Assembly: GCF_947623445.1 (NCBI RefSeq)
Contig: NC_135246.1
Coordinates: 10,585,856-10,649,855, forward strand
DNA: 64,000 nt
Reading direction: 5' to 3'
Origin: Clavelina lepadiformis
Taxonomy: Eukaryota > Chordata > Ascidiacea > Aplousobranchia > Clavelinidae
Below the pieces are notes generated by a model. It saw only the letters and a list, made by a program, of their open reading frames with translations. It made no database searches and was not told the origin of the DNA. Position 1 is the stretch's first letter; each line of letters begins with the position of its first letter. Made by a program: the position numbers and the translations under genes. Shown in pieces: positions 1-12,900 of the stretch.

Positions 1-28
1 ATATGACATCATTGTGAATTTCTCAAAG

Positions 29-141
29 GTAATGGAGATGGCTCACCCGCTAAAGACAGGAGGAGTGATGTCTTCAGTGGACCTGCAGTGAAAGCTATGC
101 ACTCCTTCAACGAAGATGACATAGAAGAAGTGACATTATGA
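29..141 (+). CDS. Terminal exon of an unrecognised gene (3' end only)
   Basis: An open frame starts after a pyrimidine-rich stretch ending in AG near position 28 and runs to TGA at 139-141. It encodes about 37 residues ending in an acidic, polar tail (HSFNEDDIEEVTL). The same frame has a TGA at 4-6, so the reading must enter by splicing rather than continue from the window edge. An AATAAA at 353-358 fits the polyadenylation signal of this transcript. I do not recognise the protein; the tail is charged and has no membrane segment. The other two frames are short. The exact acceptor could lie a few bases either side. Confidence 0.5.
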
Positions 142-352
142 GACTGATATTCACTTGCATGCAAATTTTGTCTATTCAATTTGGATATTGTTTTATAATG
201 CTGAGTATTTCTGTGATTGCTTGTTTTCCCTTATGTTCGTAATTCTTAAACGAAATTTATTTTTTTAAACTGTAAAAACACATGTTTAGCAGTACTACAT
301 GCATTGCGTATTTCAATTGTTCATTGGGACATGCATGCAATTTTTTTCATTC

Positions 353-358
353 AATAAA
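353..358 (+). terminator. Polyadenylation signal AATAAA
   Basis: AATAAA lies about 210 bases after the stop codon of the terminal exon at 29-141, in an AT-rich 3' UTR followed by T-rich sequence. It fits the end of that transcript. Confidence 0.5.
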
Positions 359-3300
359 TGACTTATTTTTACTCATTTTTAAAAGAACCCTTTTTTGTAC
401 ATTTTTATTTAGCATAACTTATTGAATGTTGGTACGTGATCAATATATTTTCTTTTGTTTGTTAATATTTTGCAAAGACTTCTGCTGACAACTTACATAA
501 TTTTTAAAGTGTTGGTTATTCAATCGAAATGCAACGGCACCAGTTGTTGAGTAAACCTCCGTGTCTATTATTTTTGTTATAGGAAAGCATCTACAACTCG
601 TGTAGTTATCCTCCATGGCGTAAATTGTATGTAATGTTTTTGTGGGTATGTAAACCTACAACATTATTGCAACTGATAGCGCTTACAATGTTTATCCAAT
701 ATTCAAACTCGGGAAATTGTAACTATTTTTTCCAATTTTTCCTAGTAGATCAATGCACATCAAACTATAAAACTAAATTGTAAGAGACTGTGAGATTGCA
801 TTTTTTTATTTCCGTCGTATTATTTTTAAATAAATTCGTATATATATATATGCTACTGTCAAGGCCCTACCAAAGAAACTGCACTTAAAATTCCAACTTG
901 GTAAGCAGCAATTTGTATTATGGTCAGTGCACAACAGGTTTAAATTAGTTGTTAGCAAGGAACGAAGGATGTTATCGCATGTCACGGTTGCATTCCTAGT
1001 TTGAGCTGAATAGCAGCAAATCGGTGCACGCTGCACCAGCTTCAAAAACACGTTTTTTTACAGACAGCTGTTCTTGGATTGATGCAAGTGAAAGTTTTTA
1101 ATATAGTAAGAATTAGAATTGCAACTGGCAGAGCATCGCTTTTGAACAGATTACCAAAGATTTTTCATTCCCACATTTAAGGCGAAAAAGAAAATAAAGT
1201 AATGAAATGTGTGCCAGTAGTTTTGATAACTGATATTCAAGGCCTTTCGAATAATAACACATTCACAGTATTACTAGACTCGGCATAAACCATACTGAAT
1301 AAAATCACTGAAAATTTGTATACAGTACTTCATACAATTTTAAGCATGTAGTTCAATCTAGCTAGGAACAATCGAACGTCGTAAATCACGACGCTGAAAG
1401 GATAACCACAGTTGAGTAAGAAACACGACACGTGACAAAATGGTCTGATGTTTTTAAGTTTATTATGGGTCATTATAGACAGGGCAAGTCTGGACGGGTT
1501 AATAGATGTAAATTAGGATGATCATCATTACTTTCGTATCAGTAATGCGCTTATTCTTTTACCAGTTTCAGGTGTTGATAATTATCTAATTCTAAAGCTA
1601 TTTTTAACTTATAGCCTACAAATATTTCAGTTACACTTTAGCTTAAATCAGAGGTGCGCCAGACTTAAAAATATTGGGTGGAATGAAGATCGAACATTAA
1701 GCAAACTGAAACGCACCAACACCTAGGCTACAGTCTATGACTCTATGTCTTCCTTTGTTATCTGTCACTAAAGAGAGAAAAATTAGATAAGCGAATCGAC
1801 AATTGTTGAAAATCGACTGACTTTGAGTAACTATGGGACAAAATGTAGCCTACCGTAGGTCTAGGCTGATCAGACGTCTCGTATTTTCGTAGTGTTTAGG
1901 TCTTTTCCACAAATATTTCAGTTTTGTCCCGTTTTTAATGAAAGCTGACATGGCCAGGAAAATGCAAGCTAAAATCGCTTTGCTATCATGTTTAATCTTT
2001 ATGCGTTGAACGAGTATAGTTTCTGTCATGAACAGCATGTGGTCAATGGAAGAATCCAGATTAAGTGTAGAGACAATAAAGGTTATGTTAAAAGGGAAAA
2101 TACTGACCTAAAGTCCTAAAGCGTGAGAAGTTCTATCATAAAGTGTTGACTGGTATAGTAATGTTTATCCTCGGACTAAGAAAAGCAACTTTTTGAGCCA
2201 TAAGCCTTTTTACGTCTTCATTCTTTTGTCTTTATCGCATTTACTTGTTTGTGACTATTTATCAACTATAACCTTTCGAAAAATTTAATAAGCGGGTATA
2301 TGGGGTTTCAAGATCATTATATCTGGTTGTATGCCGCTTTCCGATATTTTTGTTTTTGGGGTTTCAAAAGTGCATACCAAAAATTGGCAGTAAAATTTTG
2401 CGCTTCGCCGATTTTGACCGGGTTGTAATGACATAGAAATTTTAGACACAGTTTTTAAAAACTTTTGGTATCCTTCTCAACGCAATCCTAAATACATTGA
2501 CTGACTACAATGTCCGTTTTGCTCTGCAAAAAAATATGGTAACCTACGTAGGCCAATCATCCAACTATCCTATACTCTTCGGCTTTGAAGTTACAGAGTC
2601 ATGTGATTCTCTATGACGTCACTACAGCAAATTTTAATAAAATAGGGGAACCACCTAGACTCTAGACAGTATTGCACCACACTTGCGTAAAACTGTGAGC
2701 AAAATATAGTATTGCTTTGCTGCTACACCGACTAGCGTTGGAAAAAATCGTAACTTATGGTCGCCTTTATGTTTTTTCTATTTGGGTGAGGTTTTCCTGA
2801 AATGTGCTAAGAGTATGCAACAGACATTTTGCAGGTTAACTGTTGTATGTAAACTTAAACTAGGCCTATATAGCTTGCTAGTTGACAACTATACTGCTAG
2901 ATACAGACTACAATAAACTGTACTCTAGCTCTAGCCTATTGGTGTGAGCAGATGAATGCACAGATGCACTACAAGTTTTGGTTCCAAAACTTTGATTATG
3001 CAATGCATTGGGCTATGATTTAAAATGATTGCACAAGAATAGATTGCTCATTCTAATTCTTTACAAACAGAAAAAGTCGAAAATTCCTTCATGTATCGTT
3101 ACCTACAAATTTTGGGTCTCTTGTGCGTTGTGCCTATGCACTCCCACATCATGAGGCTTGAATGGGAAAGAGCTCTGATGAAACAGAGGAAAATTATCAC
3201 TAAATAAATCCTCATTGCTCTATACTGGTATGAACGGGAGTGCAAGAGCCCTACTGGAAGGTTTGCTTTCAATGTCCTGGATAAATACGCCAATAAATGT

Positions 3301-4043
3301 AATGCCAAAATTTGCGCCATGCCAACGTAACGCTAATAGTATAGAATACTGAGTAAAACGGCAATTCTGCGGCAGAAAATTGGTGCAAAAGTCAACTTTT
3401 TGCACTGTAAAAATCTGGCGCATCATACAAACTTTCCAGTAGGGTGCAGAAGCAAAATAGATCCCAGTTTTTTGCAACACTGACACCTGCAGCTGTGCAG
3501 TATACTTATGCTTTGTTTATAGTGTATCCTTCTGTGTTTATGAGAACCGACATGTTTTATTAGTGAAAAATTGCATCAGTTTATATGAAATTTTGAACAT
3601 TGAAAATACCATATAGGTAGACTGTATTTTGTGGCCTTTTTCACCAAGTTCTTGGGCCCTCGAAAACTCTTAATGGCACACTTCAGTTGTGCATCCACAG
3701 GCTATCAGGTGCGGGGTTAATGCTTCAAAACGTCCCTGCACAACCTCTTTGCTCAAAATGGTTTAAAAATGCTCAAAACTCTCCGTAAATGATTAAATGC
3801 ATATGAAATTACCTAAGTGCATAATTGTGTGCATTAATTTATCTGAAATGCGCCACTGAATGTCATGAAAACTGCACTTGAGTGCGCCCTTGTTTATTAA
3901 TACTGACATAGCCTACTGCATATCATTTTTGATTTTTTGCATTTGTTTTAGTTTTCTGTGAGCAATTGCATATTTATAAGACAGCTTTGTGTAAGTTGTA
4001 TAATTGGCAGTACTAGCATTGTTGATTAAATAAATTTTGCATT
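359..4043. other. Intergenic region, no supported gene
   Basis: AT-rich sequence between the 3' end of the left-edge gene and the start of the small gene at 4044. Open frames here are short and show no conserved features. It holds a short TA microsatellite near 838-851, a TGACGTCA (CRE-like palindrome) at 2614-2621, and one copy of a dispersed repeat around 3650-3900 (listed separately). I see no tRNA or other RNA gene. Confidence 0.6.
3650..3900. repeat. Dispersed repeat, copy 1
   Basis: This stretch resembles a second locus at 42930-44160. Matching blocks include the phrase around 3695-3735 (GGCTATCAGGTGC then a TTAATGCTT-like run) against 42950-42995, and the block at 3790-3865 (GATTAAATGCAT, then GTGCATTAAT, then GCGCCACTGAAT) against 44045-44150. 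Similarity looks like roughly three-quarters identity by eye. No terminal structure or coding sequence was seen, so the class is unknown. Confidence 0.55.
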
Positions 4044-7000
4044 ATGCCACAAGACAAAGAAGTAAGTTGGGCTGAATATGTATTATTAATTTGCAGGCTT
4101 TAACTTGTTAACTATTAACTTCCTTGTATTAATTTAGAATAACACTCACTCCGAAGAGGAATGTACTGCTAACTGGACAAGCTCTGCTGCAAAGATGTTT
4201 TCTTCAAATCATACTGCTACAGGTATAATTTGTTCGAACAATAGGCTACTAATAATATTTTAATGTACGTTAAATATATATATATAATTTATATTATTAA
4301 CACCATCTATTTTAAAGCAATGTTTCTCACCAAAATTTTGTCTTCGCCAAAAACCAATGAAAACCAATTTACACACTGACTTTAATCTAACCAACGTGAT
4401 TAAGTCGGGATGCTAAAAATTTTATTACTGTCTATAAATAAATAGTTATGAGCATTATAGAGCATAATATACTCACGAGTCACAGTCACATCAGTTTACA
4501 TCTAAAGACCACACTCTTAGGTCTTGACGTTTACCTTTAATATGCTGTCTTAAATACTGTAGGGCTTGTACAGTATTTAACTTTTTTATTGTAAAAATTT
4601 GCATAAAGTAACTGATTCTTAATACGAATTACCAGTATAATACACTTGTATCATAGTCACTATTTACTATGTTTTATGACTTTAAATCAGAACTAGTCTT
4701 TGCTGCTATTTAACGCCCTGGTATGTATTACTGCACATTGTACATGTTAAAATGGATGCACGATTTCATGTTTGTGAACACTGATTATAATTTTTGGTGC
4801 ATTTTATCCAAACTGCTTTCTGTAGTGGGCCACATTGTTTTGGATGTTTCTGTTTGAATGCTCTGTTTTGGTTTTGCTGCAAGATTTATTTGTTAAAAAA
4901 AGTTTTGTTGCTGATAAATGTTTTCTTTCCTGGAAACATACATTTGGTCTCGCATGATATACCATCCGTAGAAATTTTGTCTTGGTAACATTGTAAACTT
5001 TTGCATTAATGAAGGAAGAATGAAACCAAACTCACATGACACAAAGTATATTTTATTTGATGGAGGTTTAATCCGCTAAAATGAAGCAGGAGTGCTTTCA
5101 GAAATGTAATTATACTGCAATGGTGCACGGTTACTGTAAGAATAAAGAGTTTAAAATCTTTTTTCTTCCATCAATCATATGAATATATTTTTTGCAGAGC
5201 ATGAAATAAACAAAGGAAAGCGTGGTGATGCTGCAACTGATAAGGTAGCATTTGATAGCTCATGTTTTTTGAAGGAAATGTTGATAATAATTAATATGTG
5301 TAACACTCGCATGGTTAAAAAGCAGGTATTCTCGCTGGTAGGTTTCAGGCACAGAAGGAGTTAGAAGAAGGAAAGGAACAAAACAGAGGTTGGTAATGTT
5401 TAGAATTACAGAAGGTCTATTTGTCACAATATAACCAACCAAGTAAATGTTTAGCTCATTTTATTGTAGTGTTTGAATTTATTGTAAAGTATCTAACAAA
5501 AATACAAACAGTTCTTTCGAATATTTTAATTTAAGACAATGCATCTAGATTTGATACCTTAAGCATTACCTGAATAAATTTATGCCTGGGTAATTTATCA
5601 GTAGATATTTATTTCTATGACCAGGTTAGAGGTGCACTAGGTTACTAGACTTAATCCAAATTTTCATTTATTGTTTGTTTATAATTTGCATTCATTTAAT
5701 CTAATTCTTTCTAGTCATGCTCCTGGGAAGATGAATGAAGCTGAAGTTGGAAAAACACAAGTATACAGTGAAGGAATTTCAGATCCAAAATCAGGTAGGC
5801 TTGCATTATGATTTCATTTCTAGAATGTTGCTTTTTGCTTGAAGATAATTGATAAGTTTTGAACTGTTATTACTTATTACTAACAGAGTCATCACCATTC
5901 TCTACTGAGACACACAAAGTACCCAACAATAATGATGAAGATAACTATGAAGATTTATGCAGTAAATTTTTTCATTAAAAAGATCACAAATTGATTTATT
6001 TAGTTTGCAGCTGTAGCCAGTAACCCATAATTTTTCCAGGTTTAAAATATTGCTACACAATCACACTGCAATCTGTGTTTGGTATGGCAACAAGTGTAAT
6101 TAACGGATTGTGTTCACATCTAAATGGCATGCTGCAACAAACTCCACAAGTAATGGGTAAGCTGAACGTAATAAGATGAGAAGAAGTTATTTCAAAAATG
6201 TGTAGCTGATATATCTAAAACGTATAATATGATATCCTTTTGCAATTTGAGTAAGGAGTTTAAGTTAATCTTGGAAAACTTGTGGTATTTCATTGAATGA
6301 AACATATCTTATTTGCAAATACTTGTTAGATTGAAAGTCTATTTTTTACTACAATGTGTAATGAAACATTAACTACTGTATTCTTGGGGCTATTGGGGTT
6401 TTAAAAGGGTCAAGCAATATGTACGTATGAAAAACTTTTTAAGTGAGAGACAAATGCAGGAACAATTTGAATTATAATCAAACAGTAGCTGTCATTAAGT
6501 ATAACAGTGAAAGAATTTGTTAGTAATTTGTAATGGTTTAGCAGTTATTGTCAGAAATAATTGCAAATTTGTGCTTAATTATGACGAAGGTGGTGGCATT
6601 TATGACGGCACAATGTTAAATGATTGTGTTTGATGGCTAGCATTTGAATCGAGCATGATAGTAGTTGTGGATTACTTTTAAAAGAGCCGTTGAATGGAGC
6701 TGATGTTTATTTACATCATAGAAATATTACAAAATTTGATAGTACATGTTAATTAGTGAAGCATTCTTTTCTTTACAGCAACGATCTAGTTTAGCACCAA
6801 TGACCATTGAAATTAGTGATCCGTAGCTTAGCATCTACCCTCACTAGTATAAATACACCAACTGTAAGTAAGCTTAGGCCCACAGCAAAATATTTCGGTT
6901 ATGAACTTAACTTTATACAAACTATGTTTTTTGTCGTCATTTCTCTTCTTTTGCATATCGGTTTATTCATAACTGATCCAAACAGTAACACCTGCGTCAT

Positions 7001-8795
7001 GCAAATGGATTTAATATTGTTACGTGATCATTGCCATTTGCCACCACATATGTCATAACTGTTAACTAGTGGTCAGCCTACGTTTATGAGACACATTTTT
7101 GCCAATAATTGCTAAACCACTAAACAGTATTGAATAATTCTTTGACAAGCATACTTATTGTCGACTCATGTTTGATTTAAGATCACTTTACCCTCACTTT
7201 ATAAAAATATTATGCTACTTCATAAAGAACAGATACCAAATGTATTTGTAATTGTGAGATAATATGTTTATTGGACTTTTAATACAGTAAAATCCGCTTA
7301 ACATGACCACCATTCTGGTACGGCCCCGCATTTTATCACATAAAATTCTCCTTTTATTATGATCAGTCTTCGGATATTATGACCACTTTTGTTATCTTTT
7401 TCAGGTTTCTTTTATCAATTTGTCTTGTTAATTAAAATGCAACTTAACAGTGACAGTTGTGCCATGCATATTTCCAATTCACCGACTGATTTTCGCTTTA
7501 ATGTTGCTGTTTAATGTTAATGAAACAAACGATGGATTCCATATTTTTTGTCATTTTGTGCCTAACTGTATCGATACTGGCGTGGTTAAACAGTACTGTA
7601 ACAGTTTCGGTTATTGTGACCATTTGGATATTATAACCAAAACGGTCTGGTCCCAAGGTGGTAATGATAAAGCGGAGTCTACTGTATATTTACTTGGATG
7701 TCACATGCACTTTTACAGTTTTTTGGTATTCAGGTTCGCCACCTATCATTGCAAGCCCAATAGGTGATGAAGAATGAAAGAAGCAAGATGTTTGTATGCA
7801 GGCCTTAATGTTTTAATGTTATTCGTGGTATTTATATTTTAGCAATTGTCAACGCATTTGTGCTGGCACAAGTGGTTATGATAACTCAGCAGTAGTTTTT
7901 CTATAAATTTGCTGAGAATTAGTTGATAGTGCTTAGCTTACTTTGCTTAGCTTACTTCTTCCTTTTATGATGCATAATTAGTTTTGCAGATAATCATCAA
8001 CTCTCTATTTCGCTATTAAATGAATTTTTTTTCAAATTCAAAATATAGGGTTTGAATAATATTTATTTGAATTAAAGCCTGTCCAGTCAGGCTTTCGTTT
8101 TGAAGTGCTGGCATATTTTTCACTTTCTTTTCTTGCTACATAGTCGTACGCTGACCTTTTACATTCCTAAAATATTACAATTAAAAACAAATTTTGCAAT
8201 ACATCACATCAGATAACAGCGTAATATCAAAAAATTTTCTTAACAATTACTACCTGCAAAGGGAGATCATGACATCTATAATAAGTAGTCTGTTATAGAT
8301 TGAATATTTTATTCTGTATCTTTTTTGCAAAATTCAGTGATAGACTGTAGATAAGCAGATGTTCAACTTTTGATTGCAATATTTTTTGGTATGTAAAACA
8401 ATCATGGCAGATGTATGATATTGCTGTGAATATTTTGCGTTGTTTTGAACTGATGCTTGGATTGTGCATGATTTTATTGTTTGACAACAATTTTTCAACC
8501 AGCACGTCTTGTTACATTAAGTCACAACCAATAATTTCAATATGTATTTCCAAGTTCAATCCCGACCAAATCTCTCCATTTTATAGTTTACTTCTTATAT
8601 AGCCAAATCATAATTTACAAAGAGTAAACGTTTTCAACCTTTTTCTATTTGTCTCATAACTTTGAAAGACACAAAGTTATTTTATTGTTTGTATAATTTT
8701 GATACACATTTTTTCTTTTAGTTTCAAAATAAATCGTTGCATTATGAGTTCCGTTGTACATTTTCTTTATTTTAGGTTTCTTTGTATTTAAATAA
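4044..8795 (+). CDS. Unrecognised small gene, eight exons, about 161 residues
   Basis: Exons chain with consistent reading phase: 4044-4061 (ATG, ending at GTAAGT), 4138-4222, 5198-5244, 5349-5392, 5715-5794, 5887-5961, 6040-6156, 8776-8795 (stop TAA). The product begins MPQDKENNTH, is rich in E, K, N, S and T, and ends in a more hydrophobic part (ITLQSVFGMATSVINGLCSH). I see no signal peptide, known domain or catalytic motif. The last intron is 2.6 kb and contains a TIR element. An alternative last exon at 6779 (reading ATI then stop) also fits the phase; the 8776 exon is preferred because AATAAA follows at 8884. The steady phase agreement over seven junctions supports a real gene, but no homologue is recognised. 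Confidence 0.6.
7283..7686. mobile_element. Small non-autonomous TIR element (Tc1/mariner/pogo-like MITE)
   Basis: The ends are imperfect inverted repeats: left TACAGTAAAATCCGCTTAAC at 7283 and right, read on the minus strand from 7686, TACAGTAGACTCCGCTTTAT. Similarity continues through a shared GACCACC/TTACCACC block for about 30 bases, and weaker similarity (GGATATTATGACC against its complement) extends inward. The outer TA on each side fits a TA target-site duplication. No transposase frame is visible in the 400 bases. Pogo/Tigger-type ends commonly begin with a similar CAGTA phrase, which is why I assign it there. It sits in the last intron of the 4044-8795 gene. Confidence 0.65.
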
Positions 8796-8883
8796 TGTCA
8801 GATCAGATAAATCGAATGTGAACACTGATGGCAGTCTTATCACAACTGTTGAGATGAAGTTTATCTGAATGGTGTTTCTAAAC

Positions 8884-8889
8884 AATAAA
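8884..8889 (+). terminator. Polyadenylation signal AATAAA
   Basis: AATAAA lies 89 bases after the proposed stop codon at 8793-8795 of the small plus-strand gene and supports the 8776 exon as its 3' end. Confidence 0.5.
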
Positions 8890-9919
8890 ACTTCACAATT
8901 TAATTTCATGGTTTATGTATGTGCTATTTTTTAACATTACATCATGCAGTGGTGCAATACTAACCTCAGTTATTTATTAACTCATGAACTAAACTGTTGC
9001 AAATGGTTTACATAATGACTCCAATATTGTTGACACAATCCACATTGACGGAATCGACGTCATACGAAATTGACGGAATCGGGAAAAAAGTATTCTATGA
9101 AACTTACAGCTTTCAGCACTGAGTGGAAAAGTATTAATATGTGCATTGCTTATGTATGAGTAATGCTGTCACAACAAAAACGTTTATCAAAAATCAAGTT
9201 ATTTTACTGATTGGACCTTGGAATGATAACTATCTTTTTTTCCTATCTACCACACTAACTATGAATACACATTTACCTTGTCAAGTTATCAACAAGAAAT
9301 TGTAATATTTAATCACTCTTTTATTTGTTTGAAACTATTAAGAAGATAATCCCACAGTTAAGATAAAATGCAGAAATAATACTGCCACCACAAGGTAGCT
9401 CATTACTGGTACCATAACATGCCAAGCCATCTTAATATGCACTGTACTTTACAATTGCGACTTACAATCAAAAGTCTACAATAACATTAAATACATTGCA
9501 AAATAAAATGGTACATATGTGATGTCCATAAGCTGTCACGATTTTTTTAAAAATTTAAAATTCAATGCAAGTGTTAGCTACTTAGTCATTTTAGCATGCC
9601 TCTGAAAGTGGCTTTAAAAAGCATTCAGAGGATTTGTACCCACAACCTTTCCAGGGCCAGGGAGTCTTTGCGAACCTGTTGTCTTCTTTCTCAATTGCTC
9701 AGACATACCTGGGATTCTGCTGAAGTATATACGTGCCAGGGTGTGTTTGTTTTTTATTTTGTGAATAAATACTTGGCCATATGCCTGTAAAATATTTGGT
9801 ACAATTTACAGGGTGAGGAGTAATTAATATGTATCCAAATATATTAAACATATAAATACTTCATCTACAGATACATTTTTACTAACTATTTAAATACTGA
9901 AAAGTAACAAAAGTAAATT
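8890..9919. other. Convergent intergenic spacer
   Basis: This AT-rich spacer lies between the 3' end of the plus-strand gene and the 3' end of IQUB on the minus strand. It contains a 13-bp direct repeat (ATTGACGGAATCG near 9043 and 9068), a possible tRNA-derived SINE at 9590-9740, and TTTATT near 9752, which is AATAAA on the minus strand and could end the IQUB transcript. No further coding exon was found. Confidence 0.5.
9590..9740 (-). repeat. Possible tRNA-derived SINE
   Basis: Read on the minus strand, this segment has a phrase GGTTGTGGGTACAAATCC that looks like a degenerate T-arm/B box, and a GC-richer composition than its surroundings. A complementary pair of CCTCTGAA/TTCAGAGG blocks lies beside it. 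I could not fold a full cloverleaf, so this is a weak call; it may be a different short repeat. Confidence 0.3.
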
Positions 9920-12900
9920 TTAATCTGTCCGTAAATCAATGTTTACCTCATGCAAATGATCGAGTCTTGCATGGGACATCGCTTCATCTTTTGTGAGAAG
10001 GATGCAGTTCCATGGTGACCACTCCTCATCCTTGTCCCATCTTACAAGAACAAGGTCATATAAGTCGTCCCACGCACTCAAAATACTCTGTGCAGCCCAT
10101 ACATTTTCCACCAGGTACTGAAGGTCTTTCTCCTAAATGAATGCAATATGTTGTCGGATTTTTAGGGTTTATCCAACTCATCCAGCCAAATTTTGTGGTT
10201 GCATGAGACATACACAACATTAAAAATACTCTTGCATTTTAATACCTGAATGAGATAGGCAATCTTGCTGTTGTCTCCGTATGATTCTTCAGTTCTGCGA
10301 AGGTTTCTAAGCATGATGCGGTAATGCGAGAAATCTTGTCTGGTCCTGGCAGCATTATCCAGTTCTTGCACTCTGTGCAAATATTTATATTAGGAAAGGT
10401 TTTATGCTTGGACATCTGTGATATATAACTCTTACTATAAATACATTTTAAACTTACTTTCGACACTTGCCAACCGCTCTTGAGTTTGCTGTAATTTTAA
10501 ATTCAGTTGATGGCAGATACTGATTAGCACTTGGACAAAAGTAAATATCTTTTCTGAGTGTGCTTGGATCTTGTGGCACCTAGATAACAAATATCATAGG
10601 TACAGAGAAACTGATTAACAATAAAATTTGACAATTTCTAAAAAACACAAAATTTTGCAATCTTTAAGAACAAATTATTTCAGTTTTTTACTTACCTTGA
10701 GTAGTCTTGCAGCTTCAGGGTTGAACAGTGGATTTTTACAATACTGTAAGAATAAAGTGGAAATTCTCTTGCGAAGACCATCCAAATTGGTTTCTGAAAC
10801 CCCTCTCATCAGCAAGTCAGCTTCTCGGTCAATCAACTCAATTATTTCTCGTGTAAGTTTACAATCGTGTTCCTATTAAAACATGTGATGTGGTATGAAA
10901 CAGCTTGCTACGGTATAGCTTAGTATACTATGACTGTGCACCAACTTGACGTCAAATCTATACATTGGTAGTACAATTCCAAAAATGCAATTAACAAGAC
11001 CGTTGTTACCTTTACTGTATGCTTTAGAGTAAGAAGCACATCTAATCTCTCATCCTGCGTGAGATATTTCATATTAATGCTGTTATAAATGTCTCTCATT
11101 TCTTTGGCTCGAATGGTGAACTGTGTATCCATTTCTGTATAACGTCCATCATAAGCTTTCCATCGCTTAGGTGAGGCAGCCTATAAATCCACAAAAAAAG
11201 TTAACTGATCACCAGTTTGACTAAGCAATAATGTATTTCGGAAGTGAGAGAGACAAAGACCAACTTTATCCAAGAAGCGGACAATTGTCTTTTCTTTGCT
11301 GTCTTTGGTTGCTTCAAGCTTGTGTCTACCAATTGAAGCAATTAATTGTGTTTCTTGTTCCAATAAAGCGCATAATGCAGCTTTTCTTTCAGGTCCATCC
11401 AGCTCCTCATTGATGTGACCTAATTCTTCCAAACGCCATTCTGTGAAAAATAATTTGAATAAAGAAAATGGACAGAAAGCAGGTAACACAAGAGCTAAAA
11501 TTAGATTATTTTTCCGTACTTTCTAGAGCAGCATACAGAAGATCAAAGTCTTCTTTAGTTTTTGGATTCATTCTTCGTTCAAATTCCTTTTTGATCCTTG
11601 TTTCCTTTTCTCTCCTCTTTTTTATTTCTTCATCCTGTTCCCATTTCAGTCTTCGGTCACGATCAAACTTCAATTCATAGACCACATTCCTGGCTTGCCA
11701 TCGACGGAAGTAAGATTGTAAAACAATAACCTATAACAGTAAAAGTATGCAAAAACAGTTCTCAGTTCTTTATTTACCAACGTTTTGTTAGGCAAGATTT
11801 ATGTAACTTAGCAATTATATACGAGGTGTGACAAAAAAGTATCGGGACTGTATCTGCCACACTCTTGGATTAATGCAAATCGACAAGCCACTTGTTCACC
11901 ATGCAACACAACTTTTTAGTCCCTTAGTGTTAAAAATATTTACGCTTAGTGATTTTGTTCTTTTATTTCAGGCTTTTTCGTAACGCAGTGTTATTAACCG
12001 GTGCCAAAATTTTGTCAGACAGTGCTGTTGGTAGCACAAAAATGGAGCAACAAATCAATTTAAAGTTTTTAGTGAAATATAAGAAGAGTCAAACTGAGTG
12101 TTTCAAACTTCTTAATGAGGTTTATGGCGACGATGTGACGTCAATGACACGAGTCTTCGACTGGCACAAACGCTTCGAGAGTGGTCGTGATGAAGTGAGT
12201 GATGACCCCAGGTCAGGACAACCTTCCACAACGAATTCATCATGAATTTGTGCCTGAGGGTGAAACAGTGAATCAGCACTTCTACCAGCAGGTTCTCGTT
12301 CGGCTCCATGACAGAGTTCGACGCATCAGGCGGGAAAACTGGAGTGACGGCTCGTGGCTCCTTCACCATGACAATGCACCCGCCCACAACACCATCATTG
12401 TGAGGCAGCTTTTGGTCAAAAAACAAATCGCAGCTCTCGACCACTCTGCATATTCCCCAGGTCTGGCGACGTGTCACTTTTGGCTTTTACCCAGGCTGAA
12501 CATTTCGCTAAAAGGAAATCATTTCTCATCTTTGGAAGAAATCAAGGTCTCAGTGACGAGGGAGCTGAAGAGCCTTAAAGAGTAGGAGTTTACCAAGTGT
12601 TTCCGAGGGTGGCAGGATTGCATGCCAAAGTGCATTAACTCGAAGGGGATGATTCGTTATTTATGAAAAAATTTTCATGACGACGGTCCCATTACTTTTT
12701 TGTCACACCTCGTATAAAAAGGAGTAATCACCGCTTTCAGTTGTCTTTCAAAATATTCCTGATATGTTGTATATTTTCCGGCTATGATCACTTTATCATG
12801 TTGCGTTGAAACATAACATCCTATTTTGGTCATTTGAGTTGAAGTAGTATTGGTGGTTTGTGATGTCTTATTTTTTTCAAACACCGTCTAAAAACAACAA

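Noticed and set aside
12112..12477. Minus-strand open frame of 121 codons
   Set aside because: Antisense to the mariner transposase fragments.
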